Source of the DNA: Methylocystaceae bacterium
Lineage (GTDB): Bacteria; Pseudomonadota; Alphaproteobacteria; Rhizobiales; Beijerinckiaceae
DNA length: 64,000 nt
NCBI GenBank assembly: GCA_009773555.1
Contig: WSXZ01000002.1
Location: 1 to 64,000 of the forward strand
Direction: 5' to 3'
Shown here: positions 41,078 to 48,252 of the stretch, piece after piece
Layout of the letters: each line of letters starts with the position of its first letter
Position numbering within the stretch: the stretch's first letter is position 1
Program-made: the position numbers and the translations under genes
Notes under the pieces: generated by a model
What the model was told of the DNA's origin: nothing
Database searches by the model: none
What the model saw: only the letters and a program-made list of their open reading frames with translations

Positions 41078-43195
41078 TCACCGCAACGCGGCTTCGCCGA
41101 ACTCCTCAAACATCTCCTTCATCGCGTGATATTCGGCGCCGACCTGGTAGCCGCCGAGCCACAACGCCTCTTCGTTCGAGAGACGCTCATTGTTTTCGAC
41201 ACGCGCTTCCAGTTCGCGCGCGCGGCGGAATCGCTGTTGGCGCGTTTCAGGAAGCTGATGAACGGGGGTGACTTCCGATTTTGCGTCGACAAATTGATTG
41301 GAATTCGGAAGCGGAGACGCTTGGACGTTTCCTGCCGCCTCGCCGGCCGCCTCAAGCCCCGCTGTCGTGTAGCTCTCGTGACGTTTCGGAAATTCGACGA
41401 GTTTGCCCGCGTCCTTCGCCGCTTTGCGGACGATCACGTCGACCATGTCGCGCGGCTTGATCTGACGCATGTCGGCCCGCAGTTGCGCCGCGCTTTCTTC
41501 GAGCAGACGTTTCTGCTGCGCGCGCGCTTCCATGACCGCTGCCTTGGGATCAATTCCCGCGAGTTCGGGGCAGATTGCTTCGCCCAAAAATTCCGCACCG
41601 TCTTCGGAGAAGAGCCAGGCGCGCCCCATGTCCTCCGGGTCCATGCGCACGAAAACGCGCGTTTCGGGCATGACGTTCGGCGCGAGATAGTAGGAATGAT
41701 CGATGCGCACGCCCTTCTTGGTGACGATGCGCGTGCCGTCGCCGCCGGCGATTGGCGCGAGCAGCAGATCGAGCGCGCGCAGATCGTCGATGCGACGCAC
41801 GACGCCGTCGAACGCGGCGGCGATCTGGAAGGGCGTCGCGCCGTTCAGGCCGCCGTGCGGGCGATTGGCGTAGCGGCCGGCCGCCCATTCGTCACAGATC
41901 GCCTGTAGCTCCGCGCCGGCGTATTGAGGCTTCATCGCGCCGGCGTCGTCGAGGCCGAGCCGCTGCGAGAACGCCCGGCGCTCTTCGATCACCTTTCGAT
42001 CGGCGACGTTGTGGCCGATAAAGCCTGCGATCAGCGGCGCAAGATCGTGCTGAAAGGTGCGCACCGCGCGTTCGACATGGCCTTTTTCCTGCGGCTGGAA
42101 GGGCCGCGACAGCTCGACTTCTATGCCAAGCGCGGCGAACAGGCGTTGCGTGCTCTTGGCGGTGAAATCCGAGCCATTGTCAGTGTGAACGCGCTCAGGA
42201 ACGCCCCAGGCGACGATCGCCCGGCGGATCAGCAGCGCCACAGCTTCGGCGCGCGGCGTCTTGGAGACGTAAACGATAAGGCGACGCGAGAAGATGTCGA
42301 CGCAGAGATAAACCGAATGGCGACCGTCGACGCACATGACGTCGGCCGGCGACGCGTCGATCTGCCAAAGCTCGTTGAGCCGCGACACGGGATGTGAGTT
42401 TGACCCGGTGAGCCTGTATTTGCTCTTGAAGGCGTCTGGATTCGTCGCCTTGGTGAGGAGAACCTTGTCCTCCCGCTCGATCTTGGCGCGCAGGCGCTGG
42501 AACGAGCGCAGCGAGACGCCTTTGATCGACGGAAATCGATCTTCGCAAAGCGCTTTGAGATGATCGCTCGTCAGATGCGGCTGTTTTGCGATGGCGGCGA
42601 GCAGGAACGCTCTTACCTTTCCCTGCTCGCCGGACTCGAGAGCACCCTTACCCCTACGCGCGGCGCCCTTATCGACACCGAGCCGTGAAATTCCTTGGTA
42701 TGACTTGAGACTTCGCCAGCGGCGCAGCGAGCGCGGCGAGATCTTCGGGCACGCCTGGCGCACCCATGTTTCAACGTCGATCTTTGCGAGGTTGTAGCGT
42801 GCGACAAATAGGCGGTCGGCCGTTGCTCGCGACAGATTGCCGTCGCGCGCGAGCCGATCGGCGGCGGCGAGCAGTGCGAGACGGGCGTCGCGGGATTCAG
42901 CCGCGGGAAGCGTAAGTTGCGCGTCCTGCGCCGCCGCCGTTTCGAATGGCGCGAAACATTCCGCCTTGAGATCGACGGCGCCGACATGTTTCGCGACGTA
43001 GGCGGCGAGAGTCGCGGACGGCAGAAGATCGATGTGGAATTCCAGTCCGCCGCCGCGACCCTGGCGCGCCCGCACCTTGTCCTTTTGCGCAAGCCAGCCC
43101 TCGCGCTCGGCATAGTCACGCCAGCCGCGCTCCGTGGCCGGAAGGCCCGGAAGCGCGAGCGATGCGAGATTTTGTGCCGATAGCCAGTCGCGCAT
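41078..43195 (-). CDS. DDE transposase (MuA-like)
   Basis: A 705-residue transposase/integrase. The N-terminal part has winged-helix DNA-binding domains (LPATERGWRDYAEREGWLAQ). The catalytic core holds the DDE triad: Asp280 in LWQIDASPAD, Asp339 in RVHTDNGSDFTA and Glu375 in QEKGHVERAVRTF, close to MuA spacing. The C-terminal part has a beta-barrel domain and a helical tail that in MuA contacts MuB and ClpX. It cuts and joins phage ends for integration and replicative transposition. Confidence 0.95.
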   Translation of the reverse strand: MRDWLSAQNLASLALPGLPATERGWRDYAEREGWLAQKDKVRARQGRGGGLEFHIDLLPSATLAAYVAKHVGAVDLKAECFAPFETAAAQDAQLTLPAAESRDARLALLAAADRLARDGNLSRATADRLFVARYNLAKIDVETWVRQACPKISPRSLRRWRSLKSYQGISRLGVDKGAARRGKGALESGEQGKVRAFLLAAIAKQPHLTSDHLKALCEDRFPSIKGVSLRSFQRLRAKIEREDKVLLTKATNPDAFKSKYRLTGSNSHPVSRLNELWQIDASPADVMCVDGRHSVYLCVDIFSRRLIVYVSKTPRAEAVALLIRRAIVAWGVPERVHTDNGSDFTAKSTQRLFAALGIEVELSRPFQPQEKGHVERAVRTFQHDLAPLIAGFIGHNVADRKVIEERRAFSQRLGLDDAGAMKPQYAGAELQAICDEWAAGRYANRPHGGLNGATPFQIAAAFDGVVRRIDDLRALDLLLAPIAGGDGTRIVTKKGVRIDHSYYLAPNVMPETRVFVRMDPEDMGRAWLFSEDGAEFLGEAICPELAGIDPKAAVMEARAQQKRLLEESAAQLRADMRQIKPRDMVDVIVRKAAKDAGKLVEFPKRHESYTTAGLEAAGEAAGNVQASPLPNSNQFVDAKSEVTPVHQLPETRQQRFRRARELEARVENNERLSNEEALWLGGYQVGAEYHAMKEMFEEFGEAALR

Positions 43196-43198
43196 CGA

Positions 43199-44056
43199 TC
43201 AGGCCTTCTTCGCCTTCTCGATGTAAACGAGGCCGGCGTCGGCCATGAACTGTTCGCGGGTTTTGGCGTCCGCTTTCTGCCAGTTTTCCATGATGCCGGT
43301 GTAATAGCGGCTCTGTGGATTGTCCTTTTTCGGCTTGTCGACGCCGATCGCAACACGCGCCTGAGCGACGGTCTTGACCTCGCCGCCTCTGATCGCTGCG
43401 ACGGCCTTGCGTTGATGTCCGCCGTCGAGCTCCGCGAGCTGTTTCAGCTCGTTTTGATTGTCCTCGAGCATCGTCCCGCGCAGCTGCGGAATGACCAAGG
43501 GATCAAGCGCCTTGGCGATATGGACCGCCTCTCTGATTTTTGAATCCGAGAGGCCCACTCGCTCGGCGGCGTGCTTCGAGAAGCGCTCCGATAAAATAAT
43601 GCCCGTTTCGGGCATTATTTTATCAAATTGAATCTGTTGATCTTTCCTCTTGCGGCCCCGCGCCTCGCCGCGCTTGGCGTCATAGCGCCGTTTCGCTTCA
43701 GCGAGGAAGATCGCGCGGTCGAGCGCCGTCAGTCCGGCGTCGGCAAGATTCTCGAAAATCTCCGAGTCGCGAGCATTGTCATCGCCTTCTGCGCGGACAA
43801 TGACATCGTCGCCCACCACAAGCTCTTCATGGCCGATGGCCTCCAAAACGGCGAGCCGATGCGCGCCGGCGGTGAGCTTGTAACTGCTCGCGCCTGCCGG
43901 CCAGGGCCGCACGATGATCGGCTGAATGAGCGGCGAAAGGCCTTCGTTGATGCGCTGCTCGGCGATCGCCGCATAAGCGTCGACGGTTAGCGGATCGACA
44001 GGGCGCAGCCGGTCCGAGGCGTCGATCTGCGAGAAGGCGATGGTCTTTGCGCTCAT
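43199..44056 (-). CDS. ParB-like nuclease-domain protein
   Basis: A 285-residue protein with a ParB/sulfiredoxin-type N-terminal domain: RLRPVDPLTVDAYAAIAEQR, PIIVRPWP and the GAHRLAVLEAIGHEELV box. A helix-turn-helix (KHAAERVGLSDSKIREAVHI) follows. Such ParB-like proteins often stand before the transposase gene in Mu-like phages; they may bind DNA and regulate. Remarkably, codons near residues 144-156 (DKIMPETGIIL) are a perfect 35-base palindrome, unlike any need of the protein. Confidence 0.88.
   Translation of the reverse strand: MSAKTIAFSQIDASDRLRPVDPLTVDAYAAIAEQRINEGLSPLIQPIIVRPWPAGASSYKLTAGAHRLAVLEAIGHEELVVGDDVIVRAEGDDNARDSEIFENLADAGLTALDRAIFLAEAKRRYDAKRGEARGRKRKDQQIQFDKIMPETGIILSERFSKHAAERVGLSDSKIREAVHIAKALDPLVIPQLRGTMLEDNQNELKQLAELDGGHQRKAVAAIRGGEVKTVAQARVAIGVDKPKKDNPQSRYYTGIMENWQKADAKTREQFMADAGLVYIEKAKKA
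43590..43624. repeat. perfect 35-base hairpin palindrome inside the ParB-like gene
   Basis: GATAAAATAATGCCCG (43590-43605), loop TTT, CGGGCATTATTTTATC (43609-43624): 16 of 16 pairs. It has an A-tract before and a T-tract after the GC core on either strand, so it looks like a bidirectional terminator or a strong protein-binding site, but lies in the middle of a coding frame. Confidence 0.9.
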
Positions 44057-44087
44057 TCAGCGGGCTCTTGGTTTGAAAGGAAAGAAC

Positions 44088-44166
44088 GCGGCGGCCGGAG
44101 AAGCCTCTGGGAGGCCGGGAACACGGCCGCCGCGCAACCGGGCGGGAGCAAGGGGAAAGACCGCCC
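44088..44166. promoter_or_regulatory. two inverted repeats between ner-like and ParB-like genes
   Basis: GCGGCGGCCG (44088-44097) pairs with CGGCCGCCGC (44124-44133), and GGGCGG (44140-44145) pairs with CCGCCC (44161-44166). They lie in the untranslated space after the Ner-like gene and could fold in the early transcript as attenuator or stability hairpins. Confidence 0.45.
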
Positions 44167-44188
44167 GATGTCGTTGGTTAACCATGTC

Positions 44189-44506
44189 TTAAGCCGCCCT
44201 CTTGCGAGGTCTGGACGGGTTGGAACCTCGCGGGATACGCTTGACTTCCGAGCGAGGGGTCGCCTCGCGGGAGATCAGCTTGCCGTCCGAGTCGAACCAC
44301 TGCGGCCAAAGCTCGTTGAGCGGCACGCCGAGAAACTCGGCGACGGCCAGGTTCGCGCGCAGATGCGGGTGGATGAACGCCCACACCATCGTGGTCCGAC
44401 GCAGGCCGACGCCGCGGCCGATTTCAGCCAAACTTGATCCGCGACGGCTAATCTCGGCCCGGATCGCATATCGATCCCACCCGCCTTTTATTTCTCTTGC
44501 CTGCAA
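44189..44506 (-). CDS. Ner-like (Nlp family) regulator, first early gene
   Basis: A 105-residue protein. The Ner/Nlp pattern is clear: GGWDRYAIRAEISRRGSSLA, then EIGRGVGLRRTTMVWAFIHP and a WPQWF box. Ner turns down the early and repressor promoters in Mu. The TTG start at 44504-44506 has GGCGAG upstream; no better start exists. It diverges from the repressor gene across an operator region. Its C-terminal basic tail is longer than Mu Ner (75 residues). Confidence 0.87.
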   Translation of the reverse strand: MQAREIKGGWDRYAIRAEISRRGSSLAEIGRGVGLRRTTMVWAFIHPHLRANLAVAEFLGVPLNELWPQWFDSDGKLISREATPRSEVKRIPRGSNPSRPRKRAA

Positions 44507-44529
44507 GGACTCGCCCCGTTCGCTTAGAC

Positions 44530-44570
44530 CAATGTTGGTCGAACATTGCAGAGCTTTGGGCGACTGTCAA
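44530..44570 (-). promoter_or_regulatory. early promoter with overlapping operator palindrome
   Basis: On the minus strand a perfect -35 TTGACA (44565-44570) and a weak -10 AATGTT (44542-44547) are 17 bases apart. The -10 lies in a perfect inverted repeat CAATGTT GGTCG AACATTG (44530-44548), a likely repressor or Ner site. Related AAGTTTGG/AACTTGG half-sites occur at about 44573 and 44613. Confidence 0.65.
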
Positions 44571-44593
44571 TCAAGTTTGGTTTGCGTGGGCGC

Positions 44594-45304
44594 ATGATCG
44601 GCCAAGATGAACCGAACTTGGTTGATTTTCCCGCGCGGCTCAAAGGCCTATTGGCGAAATATCCTTCCTACGCCGCCGCCGCCTCGGACCTCGACATACC
44701 CGCGACGACCTTGGCGCGGCTCGCGCGCGGCGCGAATGATCCGGGGTCGGACACGCTGCTGAAGCTCGCGACGAGGCTGAATGTCTCAATGAGCTATTTG
44801 GCGGGAACGAGCGACGATCCGACGCCGACGCGCCTCGCAAAGCCCAGCCATCGCGAGAAGGCCGCGCTCGATGTGGCCAGCGTTCCCAAGCTCGACGTAA
44901 GAGCCGCAGCCGGCGCCGGATCGGTCAATCAAATACACGCGGGCAAAGCGACCCTGCCGTTCCCGCTCTGGATGCTGCATAAGCTCGCGGCGCCGGGCGC
45001 CAAGGTGAGCTTCATGCGCGCGTCTGGCGATAGCATGTGGCCGACCTTCGACGACAAGGCGCTACTCCTCGTGAATGAGAGCGAAACGGAGCTGCCGAGG
45101 ATGGCTCCGAAGGCCTCTGGCGACCTCGATATTTTCGTCTTCCTGCAGGAGGACCATTTGCGCGTGAAGCGCCTAAGCCGTGTTGGCAAAGAGATTGTCG
45201 CGACGAGCGACAATCGAAAATATAGTCCCGAAATTCTGCGCGGCCCCGACCTCAAGCGCCTCAAGATCATCGGCCGCGTGATATGGTGGGATAATCGATT
45301 ATAA
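44594..45304 (+). CDS. phage repressor (helix-turn-helix plus S24 peptidase-like domain)
   Basis: A 236-residue protein, the only clear plus-strand gene of the prophage. The N-terminal helix-turn-helix reads YPSYAAAASDLDIPATTLAR. The C-terminal S24/LexA-like domain has FMRASGDSMWPTFDDKALLL with the Ser of a Ser-Lys pair, and later HLRVKRLSRVG with the Lys region. Such repressors can be inactivated through self-cleavage after DNA damage. It should hold the early promoter silent. The ATG at 44594 was preferred to a TTG at 44546 because the extra residues lack domain sense and cover the operator. Confidence 0.92.
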   Translation: MIGQDEPNLVDFPARLKGLLAKYPSYAAAASDLDIPATTLARLARGANDPGSDTLLKLATRLNVSMSYLAGTSDDPTPTRLAKPSHREKAALDVASVPKLDVRAAAGAGSVNQIHAGKATLPFPLWMLHKLAAPGAKVSFMRASGDSMWPTFDDKALLLVNESETELPRMAPKASGDLDIFVFLQEDHLRVKRLSRVGKEIVATSDNRKYSPEILRGPDLKRLKIIGRVIWWDNRL

Positions 45305-45559
45305 GGCGTTTCGAAAAGAGATAATTGAAGTGCTCGCCCTTGTTGCCTAACTTATTGTGCTTACCGTAGCAGGTTCGCAAAGGATGCATAGAACAGTGAT
45401 TAAAGATCTGCTTCTGGCACTTTGCGGAATTCAAATTACCGACGACCGCCCTTAAAAGCCCCATTCAAGTTCCTGGCAGTGTCTCAGTTTGGCGTGAGGC
45501 GTTTTAAATGACGCCTTACCCTCACTCTCTCGAGCTCCTATATTTCCTCTCCCGGCACG
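45305..45559. other. non-coding stretch that should hold the phage left end
   Basis: No gene is supported here. In Mu the repressor gene lies within a few hundred bases of the left end, so the transposase binding sites and host junction are expected in this AT-richer stretch. An inverted repeat GGCGT TTTAAATG ACGCC (about 45499-45516) and GGCGTTT motifs are present. I could not match them to the other end. Confidence 0.4.
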
Positions 45560-45591
45560 CTGTAGGACAAATCCTACAGGCGTGTTATGAT
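45560..45591 (+). promoter_or_regulatory. promoter with palindromic operator for the Panacea module
   Basis: CTGTAGGA CAAA TCCTACAG (45560-45579) is a perfect 8-base inverted repeat. It covers a possible -35 AGGACA (45565-45570). A good -10 TATGAT stands at 45586-45591. This layout suggests repression by a module product. Confidence 0.65.
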
Positions 45592-45643
45592 TCGGCGTAT
45601 CGTATAAAGGATTCTTTATGCGCGCCCTTTAGGAGTACGGCTT

Positions 45644-45862
45644 ATGCCGAAGGGGCCACAAGGCCAGAAGCGCCCGGCGGACGCGATCGGCTGCGCCGTC
45701 ATGGTCGCCAAGATCGCCACGGGCGAGATAACCGAAGAATTGAAGCAGCCATCCGGCAAGACCCGCTCGGGGAAGGCGGGGGCGAAAGCGCGCGCAGATG
45801 CGCTCACCAAGGAGGAACGGTCAGCGATCGCCAAAAAGGCGGCGGCGCGCCGTTGGGGTTAA
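45644..45862 (+). CDS. small basic protein, first gene of the Panacea module
   Basis: A 72-residue protein starting MPKGPQGQKRPADAIGCAVM and ending LTKEERSAIAKKAAARRWG. This short pattern (RPADVIGNAV.., ..ERR.EIAKKAA.ARW) recurs in small alphaproteobacterial proteins of unknown function that look nucleic-acid-binding. AGGAG lies 8 bases before the ATG. Its stop and the next start overlap (TAATG). It could be the regulator that binds the upstream palindrome. Confidence 0.8.
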   Translation: MPKGPQGQKRPADAIGCAVMVAKIATGEITEELKQPSGKTRSGKAGAKARADALTKEERSAIAKKAAARRWG

Positions 45863-46365
45863 TGGCAGCTAGATTAGATACCGTCGCAAAGCATCTCTGC
45901 GAATTTAGCGGATGGTCGCTTTCAAATCTGCAATTACAAAAAATCATCTATATCGCTCAGATGGAATATATGGGCGAAAACGATGGCGCGTGCCTCGTAG
46001 ATGCTAGGTTTGAGGCTTGGGATAACGGTCCTGTTGTTCCCGAACTTTACCACAAAGTAAAAGCATTCGGGTCTGGCCCGGTTCGTGACGTTTTTTCTGA
46101 GGCTCGGCGCTTCAGAGACGACGATAAGAGGGCCGCCATGCTCGAGCGAGTATGCGACGTTCTGATCGACAAGCGCCCAGGCGCATTGATTGAAATGACT
46201 CATTGGGAAAATGGTGCGTGGGCGAAAAATTATGTCCCAGGAATTAAAGGACTTCCAATCCCGAACCGAGACATCCTTGCAGAATTTGAGCAACGGAAAC
46301 GACTCGTCCGCAACCGGTCAGCCTCCGGCTCTGACTGTCCCGTCTGCGCCTCGGAAATTAGATGA
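45862..46365 (+). CDS. Panacea-domain (DUF4065/SocA-like) protein, probable antitoxin
   Basis: A 167-residue protein with the DUF4065 pattern: LQLQKIIYIAQMEYMGENDG (about 27-46), FEAWDNGPVVPELYHKVKAF (about 53-72) and MTHWENGAWAKNY near the end. Panacea-domain proteins are broad antitoxins (PanA) that neutralise many toxin kinds encoded next to them, and SocA acts as a proteolysis adaptor. The gene is coupled to the one before (TAATG) and its last 134 bases overlap the membrane-protein gene after it. The toxin partner is inferred to be that protein. Confidence 0.85.
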   Translation: MAARLDTVAKHLCEFSGWSLSNLQLQKIIYIAQMEYMGENDGACLVDARFEAWDNGPVVPELYHKVKAFGSGPVRDVFSEARRFRDDDKRAAMLERVCDVLIDKRPGALIEMTHWENGAWAKNYVPGIKGLPIPNRDILAEFEQRKRLVRNRSASGSDCPVCASEIR

Positions 46366-46654
46366 AGCGTATTACGAACTGCAAAATAGGTTAGAGGGGA
46401 AGGATGCGGAGTTTAAAAAAGAGAGGTTTGTTTATATTTTCGCAATCCTTGTTTTGTTCGATGGTCTGATGCTGGAGAAAGCATCAGGCGTTACCTCATT
46501 CTTCTTTCTCGTTTCCACTCTTGTATTTGCTATAGCTGCGGCGAAATGGCTTGAATTCCCTTGGATAGTCACAGACCTTGAGGTTTGGCATAACCGCATC
46601 GGTAAATGGTGGGATAAGAAATATGGAGGAGGCGACGAAATAGAGCCTGAGTGA
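46232..46654 (+). CDS. two-span membrane protein, candidate toxin of the Panacea module
   Basis: A 140-residue protein starting MSQELKDFQSRTETSLQNLS, with two close membrane spans (VYIFAILVLFDGLML and GVTSFFFLVSTLVFAIAAA, about 72-108) and a charged C-terminus (WHNRIGKWWDKKYGGGDE). The N-terminal third is a soluble coil-like part. It overlaps the Panacea gene in another frame, so the two are tied in expression. Membrane proteins are one known toxin class paired with PanA. Toxicity here is untested. Confidence 0.72.
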   Translation: MSQELKDFQSRTETSLQNLSNGNDSSATGQPPALTVPSAPRKLDEAYYELQNRLEGKDAEFKKERFVYIFAILVLFDGLMLEKASGVTSFFFLVSTLVFAIAAAKWLEFPWIVTDLEVWHNRIGKWWDKKYGGGDEIEPE

Positions 46655-46739
46655 ACATAATGCTTGCAATGGCGGCAGGCATTGGGCGTGGGAAGATAAT
46701 CATCGCCATCGTCGACGAAGCGGAGGCCAGGAATAAGAA

Positions 46740-46763
46740 AGCCCCGGCCAAGTGACCGGGGCT
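46740..46763. terminator. hairpin terminator between converging genes
   Basis: AGCCCCGG (46740-46747), loop CCAAGTGA, CCGGGGCT (46756-46763): 8 perfect pairs. It stands between the end of the Panacea module and the stop of the minus-strand regulator (46771), as expected of a shared terminator. T-runs are short. Confidence 0.65.
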
Positions 46764-46770
46764 CGCATTC

Positions 46771-47004
46771 TTAGATCACATCCGCGATAGGCGCGAAGGG
46801 AGCGTCGCGAAACTTGTAGCCATTAACGACCTCGCAAACGCGGCCTGGATTAACCCCCAGCTTCGCGGCTGCTTCATGTTGCGCCATGCCGAGTTGGATG
46901 ACCATCGTCTTGGCCTTGGAGGCAATATCGATTGTCATTGGTTTGGAGCAGCGCTGGGCGCGACGACGACGCGGGAACGGAACGACGTTATTCTGGTCTG
47001 CCAT
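46771..47004 (-). CDS. small Cro-like helix-turn-helix protein
   Basis: A 77-residue protein starting MADQNNVVPFPRRRRAQRCS. Residues about 35-65 form a helix-turn-helix: GMAQHEAAAKLGVNPGRVCE followed by VVNGYKF. AAGGA lies 10 bases before the ATG; a longer frame reaching 47277 has no ribosome site. It is probably an autoregulator or plasmid/phage-type regulator. Palindromes lie about 265-315 bases upstream. Confidence 0.75.
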   Translation of the reverse strand: MADQNNVVPFPRRRRAQRCSKPMTIDIASKAKTMVIQLGMAQHEAAAKLGVNPGRVCEVVNGYKFRDAPFAPIADVI

Positions 47005-47384
47005 ATCTTTGGATTCCTTAGAATCCCGGCAGTTTCCGCTTGCTCGACGACTCTGAGCATGGTACTTTTTTTTCGTCTGAGAATGCTGGAAGTGTTCAAA
47101 GTCATCGTGTTCGCGGAGCCTGCCGGGCTGTGGTGAACGACGATCCGGGCGAGGTGGAGTTCGTGCTCCTCTCGCCCTTTTCGTATTCGCGATCCATCTC
47201 GCGAATTGATTGGGACTCTGAGGCCGATTCGTCGCAAGCGCAAGGGCAGCATGTTGACAGAAGTTGGCGTAACCCATTGGTTACGAGTCATTTCAACACC
47301 GATTTTTCTTGACAAGAAATTCAAACCGCCACTTCGCGAATGCCGTCGGCGAGGCGTTTCTCGCCTCTAGGGCCAGTGGGCATG
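47005..47384. other. 380-base gap with two palindromes
   Basis: No gene is convincing. On the minus strand a 31-codon frame starting MDREYEKGERSTNSTSPG (about 47204-47109) is open but lacks a ribosome site. Two inverted repeats, 47269-47284 and 47305-47319, may be operators for the Cro-like gene; a leader of about 250 bases would then separate promoter and gene. Confidence 0.5.
47269..47319 (-). promoter_or_regulatory. two inverted repeats upstream of the Cro-like gene
   Basis: GTAACC CATT GGTTAC (47269-47284) and TTTCTTG A CAAGAAA (47305-47319) are perfect palindromes. On the minus strand TTGTCA within the second could be a -35. They fit a regulator's operator region, but the link is inference. 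Confidence 0.4.
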
Positions 47385-47702
47385 TCAGATTACTTCTGGC
47401 AGCTTGCAGCCGGTCATAGCGCAGACCGCTGAAACGAATGCAACCAGGATTTGCTCATCGGGCAGGTCTGAATAAATAGGAAAGTCAGTTGCGTTTCCGG
47501 CTGGCCCTTTGTCAAAATCTTCGACCCGCACGACATTCAGATAGCGACGCCCTGGCGTCTTCGCCCAGTCATTGTCCGCGTCGCGATGTTGAATCCATGC
47601 CCGCTTAAAACCGCCAGGCCCAATCTCCCATTCGAGATATTTTTGGCCTTTGCCGTCCAGTTTTATTTTCACGTCGATGGCCCCATGCTTTACGCTAAAC
47701 AT
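47385..47702 (-). CDS. small protein of unknown function
   Basis: A 105-residue protein starting MFSVKHGAIDVKIKLDGKGQ, then KYLEWEIGPGGFKRAWIQHR, beta-rich, with a helical C-terminus (DEQILVAFVSAVCAMTGCKL). Base composition is lower in GC than the host genes. No family recognised; the regular charge pattern supports a real gene. Confidence 0.65.
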   Translation of the reverse strand: MFSVKHGAIDVKIKLDGKGQKYLEWEIGPGGFKRAWIQHRDADNDWAKTPGRRYLNVVRVEDFDKGPAGNATDFPIYSDLPDEQILVAFVSAVCAMTGCKLPEVI

Positions 47703-48176
47703 AGCACGGGAAATCGGGGCGCAGCGAGCGCCCGCCCGCCAGAGGGCAGGATTTCAAACTGAGGCACCACCAAGTTCCTAGTTCACTAGTACGCTACACT
47801 ATTCCAGACTAGGCGCTCTCCTTAGATGTTTGGGCGTTTCACCTGCTTTGATGCTTGCACTCTCGATCGGCGCTGACTTCCGAGTTCGTGCGCTAGGTTA
47901 AACTTTAGCTCCCGCTTTTCCGGGCTTTTCGATTTTCGAGGCGCCGTGCCGGGGGAGATTTTAGGCCATTTGATCTGTCGCGACGCGTACCGCTATCAGC
48001 GACCTGCGGAACGCGCCATCGCCCGCCTTTCCGGGCCATATGACCACTCAATCCCGCGCAATCCCACCTAAACCCGCCTAGGCCATCTGATCTGTCGCGT
48101 TACATCTCGCCACCCTAGCGGGTCTGGACAAGTCGTTGCGCGCTTTCTATAAGCCCGACACATCGCGTCCGCGCGA
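47703..48176. other. 474-base gap with GGCCAT-type repeats
   Basis: No gene is seen. It holds two plus-strand copies of the GGCCATNTGATCTGTCGCG repeat (47964-47982, 48081-48099), a weaker GGCCATATGA copy near 48036, and the upstream region of tRNA-Phe. Confidence 0.6.
47964..48099 (+). repeat. two dispersed GGCCATNTGATCTGTCGCG copies
   Basis: Exact GGCCATTTGATCTGTCGCG at 47964-47982 and GGCCATCTGATCTGTCGCG at 48081-48099, the latter followed by TTACA as at 331-346. They match the copies near base 330-403. Confidence 0.75.
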
Positions 48177-48252
48177 GCCCAGGTAGCTCAGTTGGTAGAG
48201 CATGCGACTGAAAATCGCAGTGTCGGTGGTTCGATCCCGCCCCTGGGCACCA
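48177..48252 (+). tRNA. tRNA-Phe (anticodon GAA)
   Basis: A 76-base cloverleaf: acceptor GCCCAGG/CCTGGGC, D arm GCTC/GAGC, anticodon stem CGACT... with loop CTGAAAA (anticodon GAA), T arm with GGTTCGATCC, and an encoded CCA (48250-48252). Host tRNA of standard form. Confidence 0.96.

Larger units (their letters stand above)
3990..45500 (-). mobile_element. Mu-like transposable prophage with a P2-like tail (ends approximate)
   Basis: Gene content from Dam methylase (stop at 4068) to repressor (stop at 45304) is that of a Mu-type phage in reversed orientation: repressor, Ner, MuA (DDE transposase), MuB, Gam, GemA, Mor-like activator, lysis genes, Mu gp25-gp30, protease/scaffold, capsid, gp36/gp37-like genes. 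These are joined to a P2-type tail (V, W, J, I, sheath, tube, E/E', T, U, X, D). The transposon ends should lie at about 3980-4067 and 45305-45540, but I could not find a convincing matched end pair or target duplication. Apart from the split gam, every module looks intact. Confidence 0.93.

Noticed and set aside
46660-46755. 31-codon plus-strand frame (MLAMAAGIGRGK at its start) after the Panacea module
   Set aside because: It runs through the hairpin terminator and has no spaced ribosome site, so it is probably accidental.
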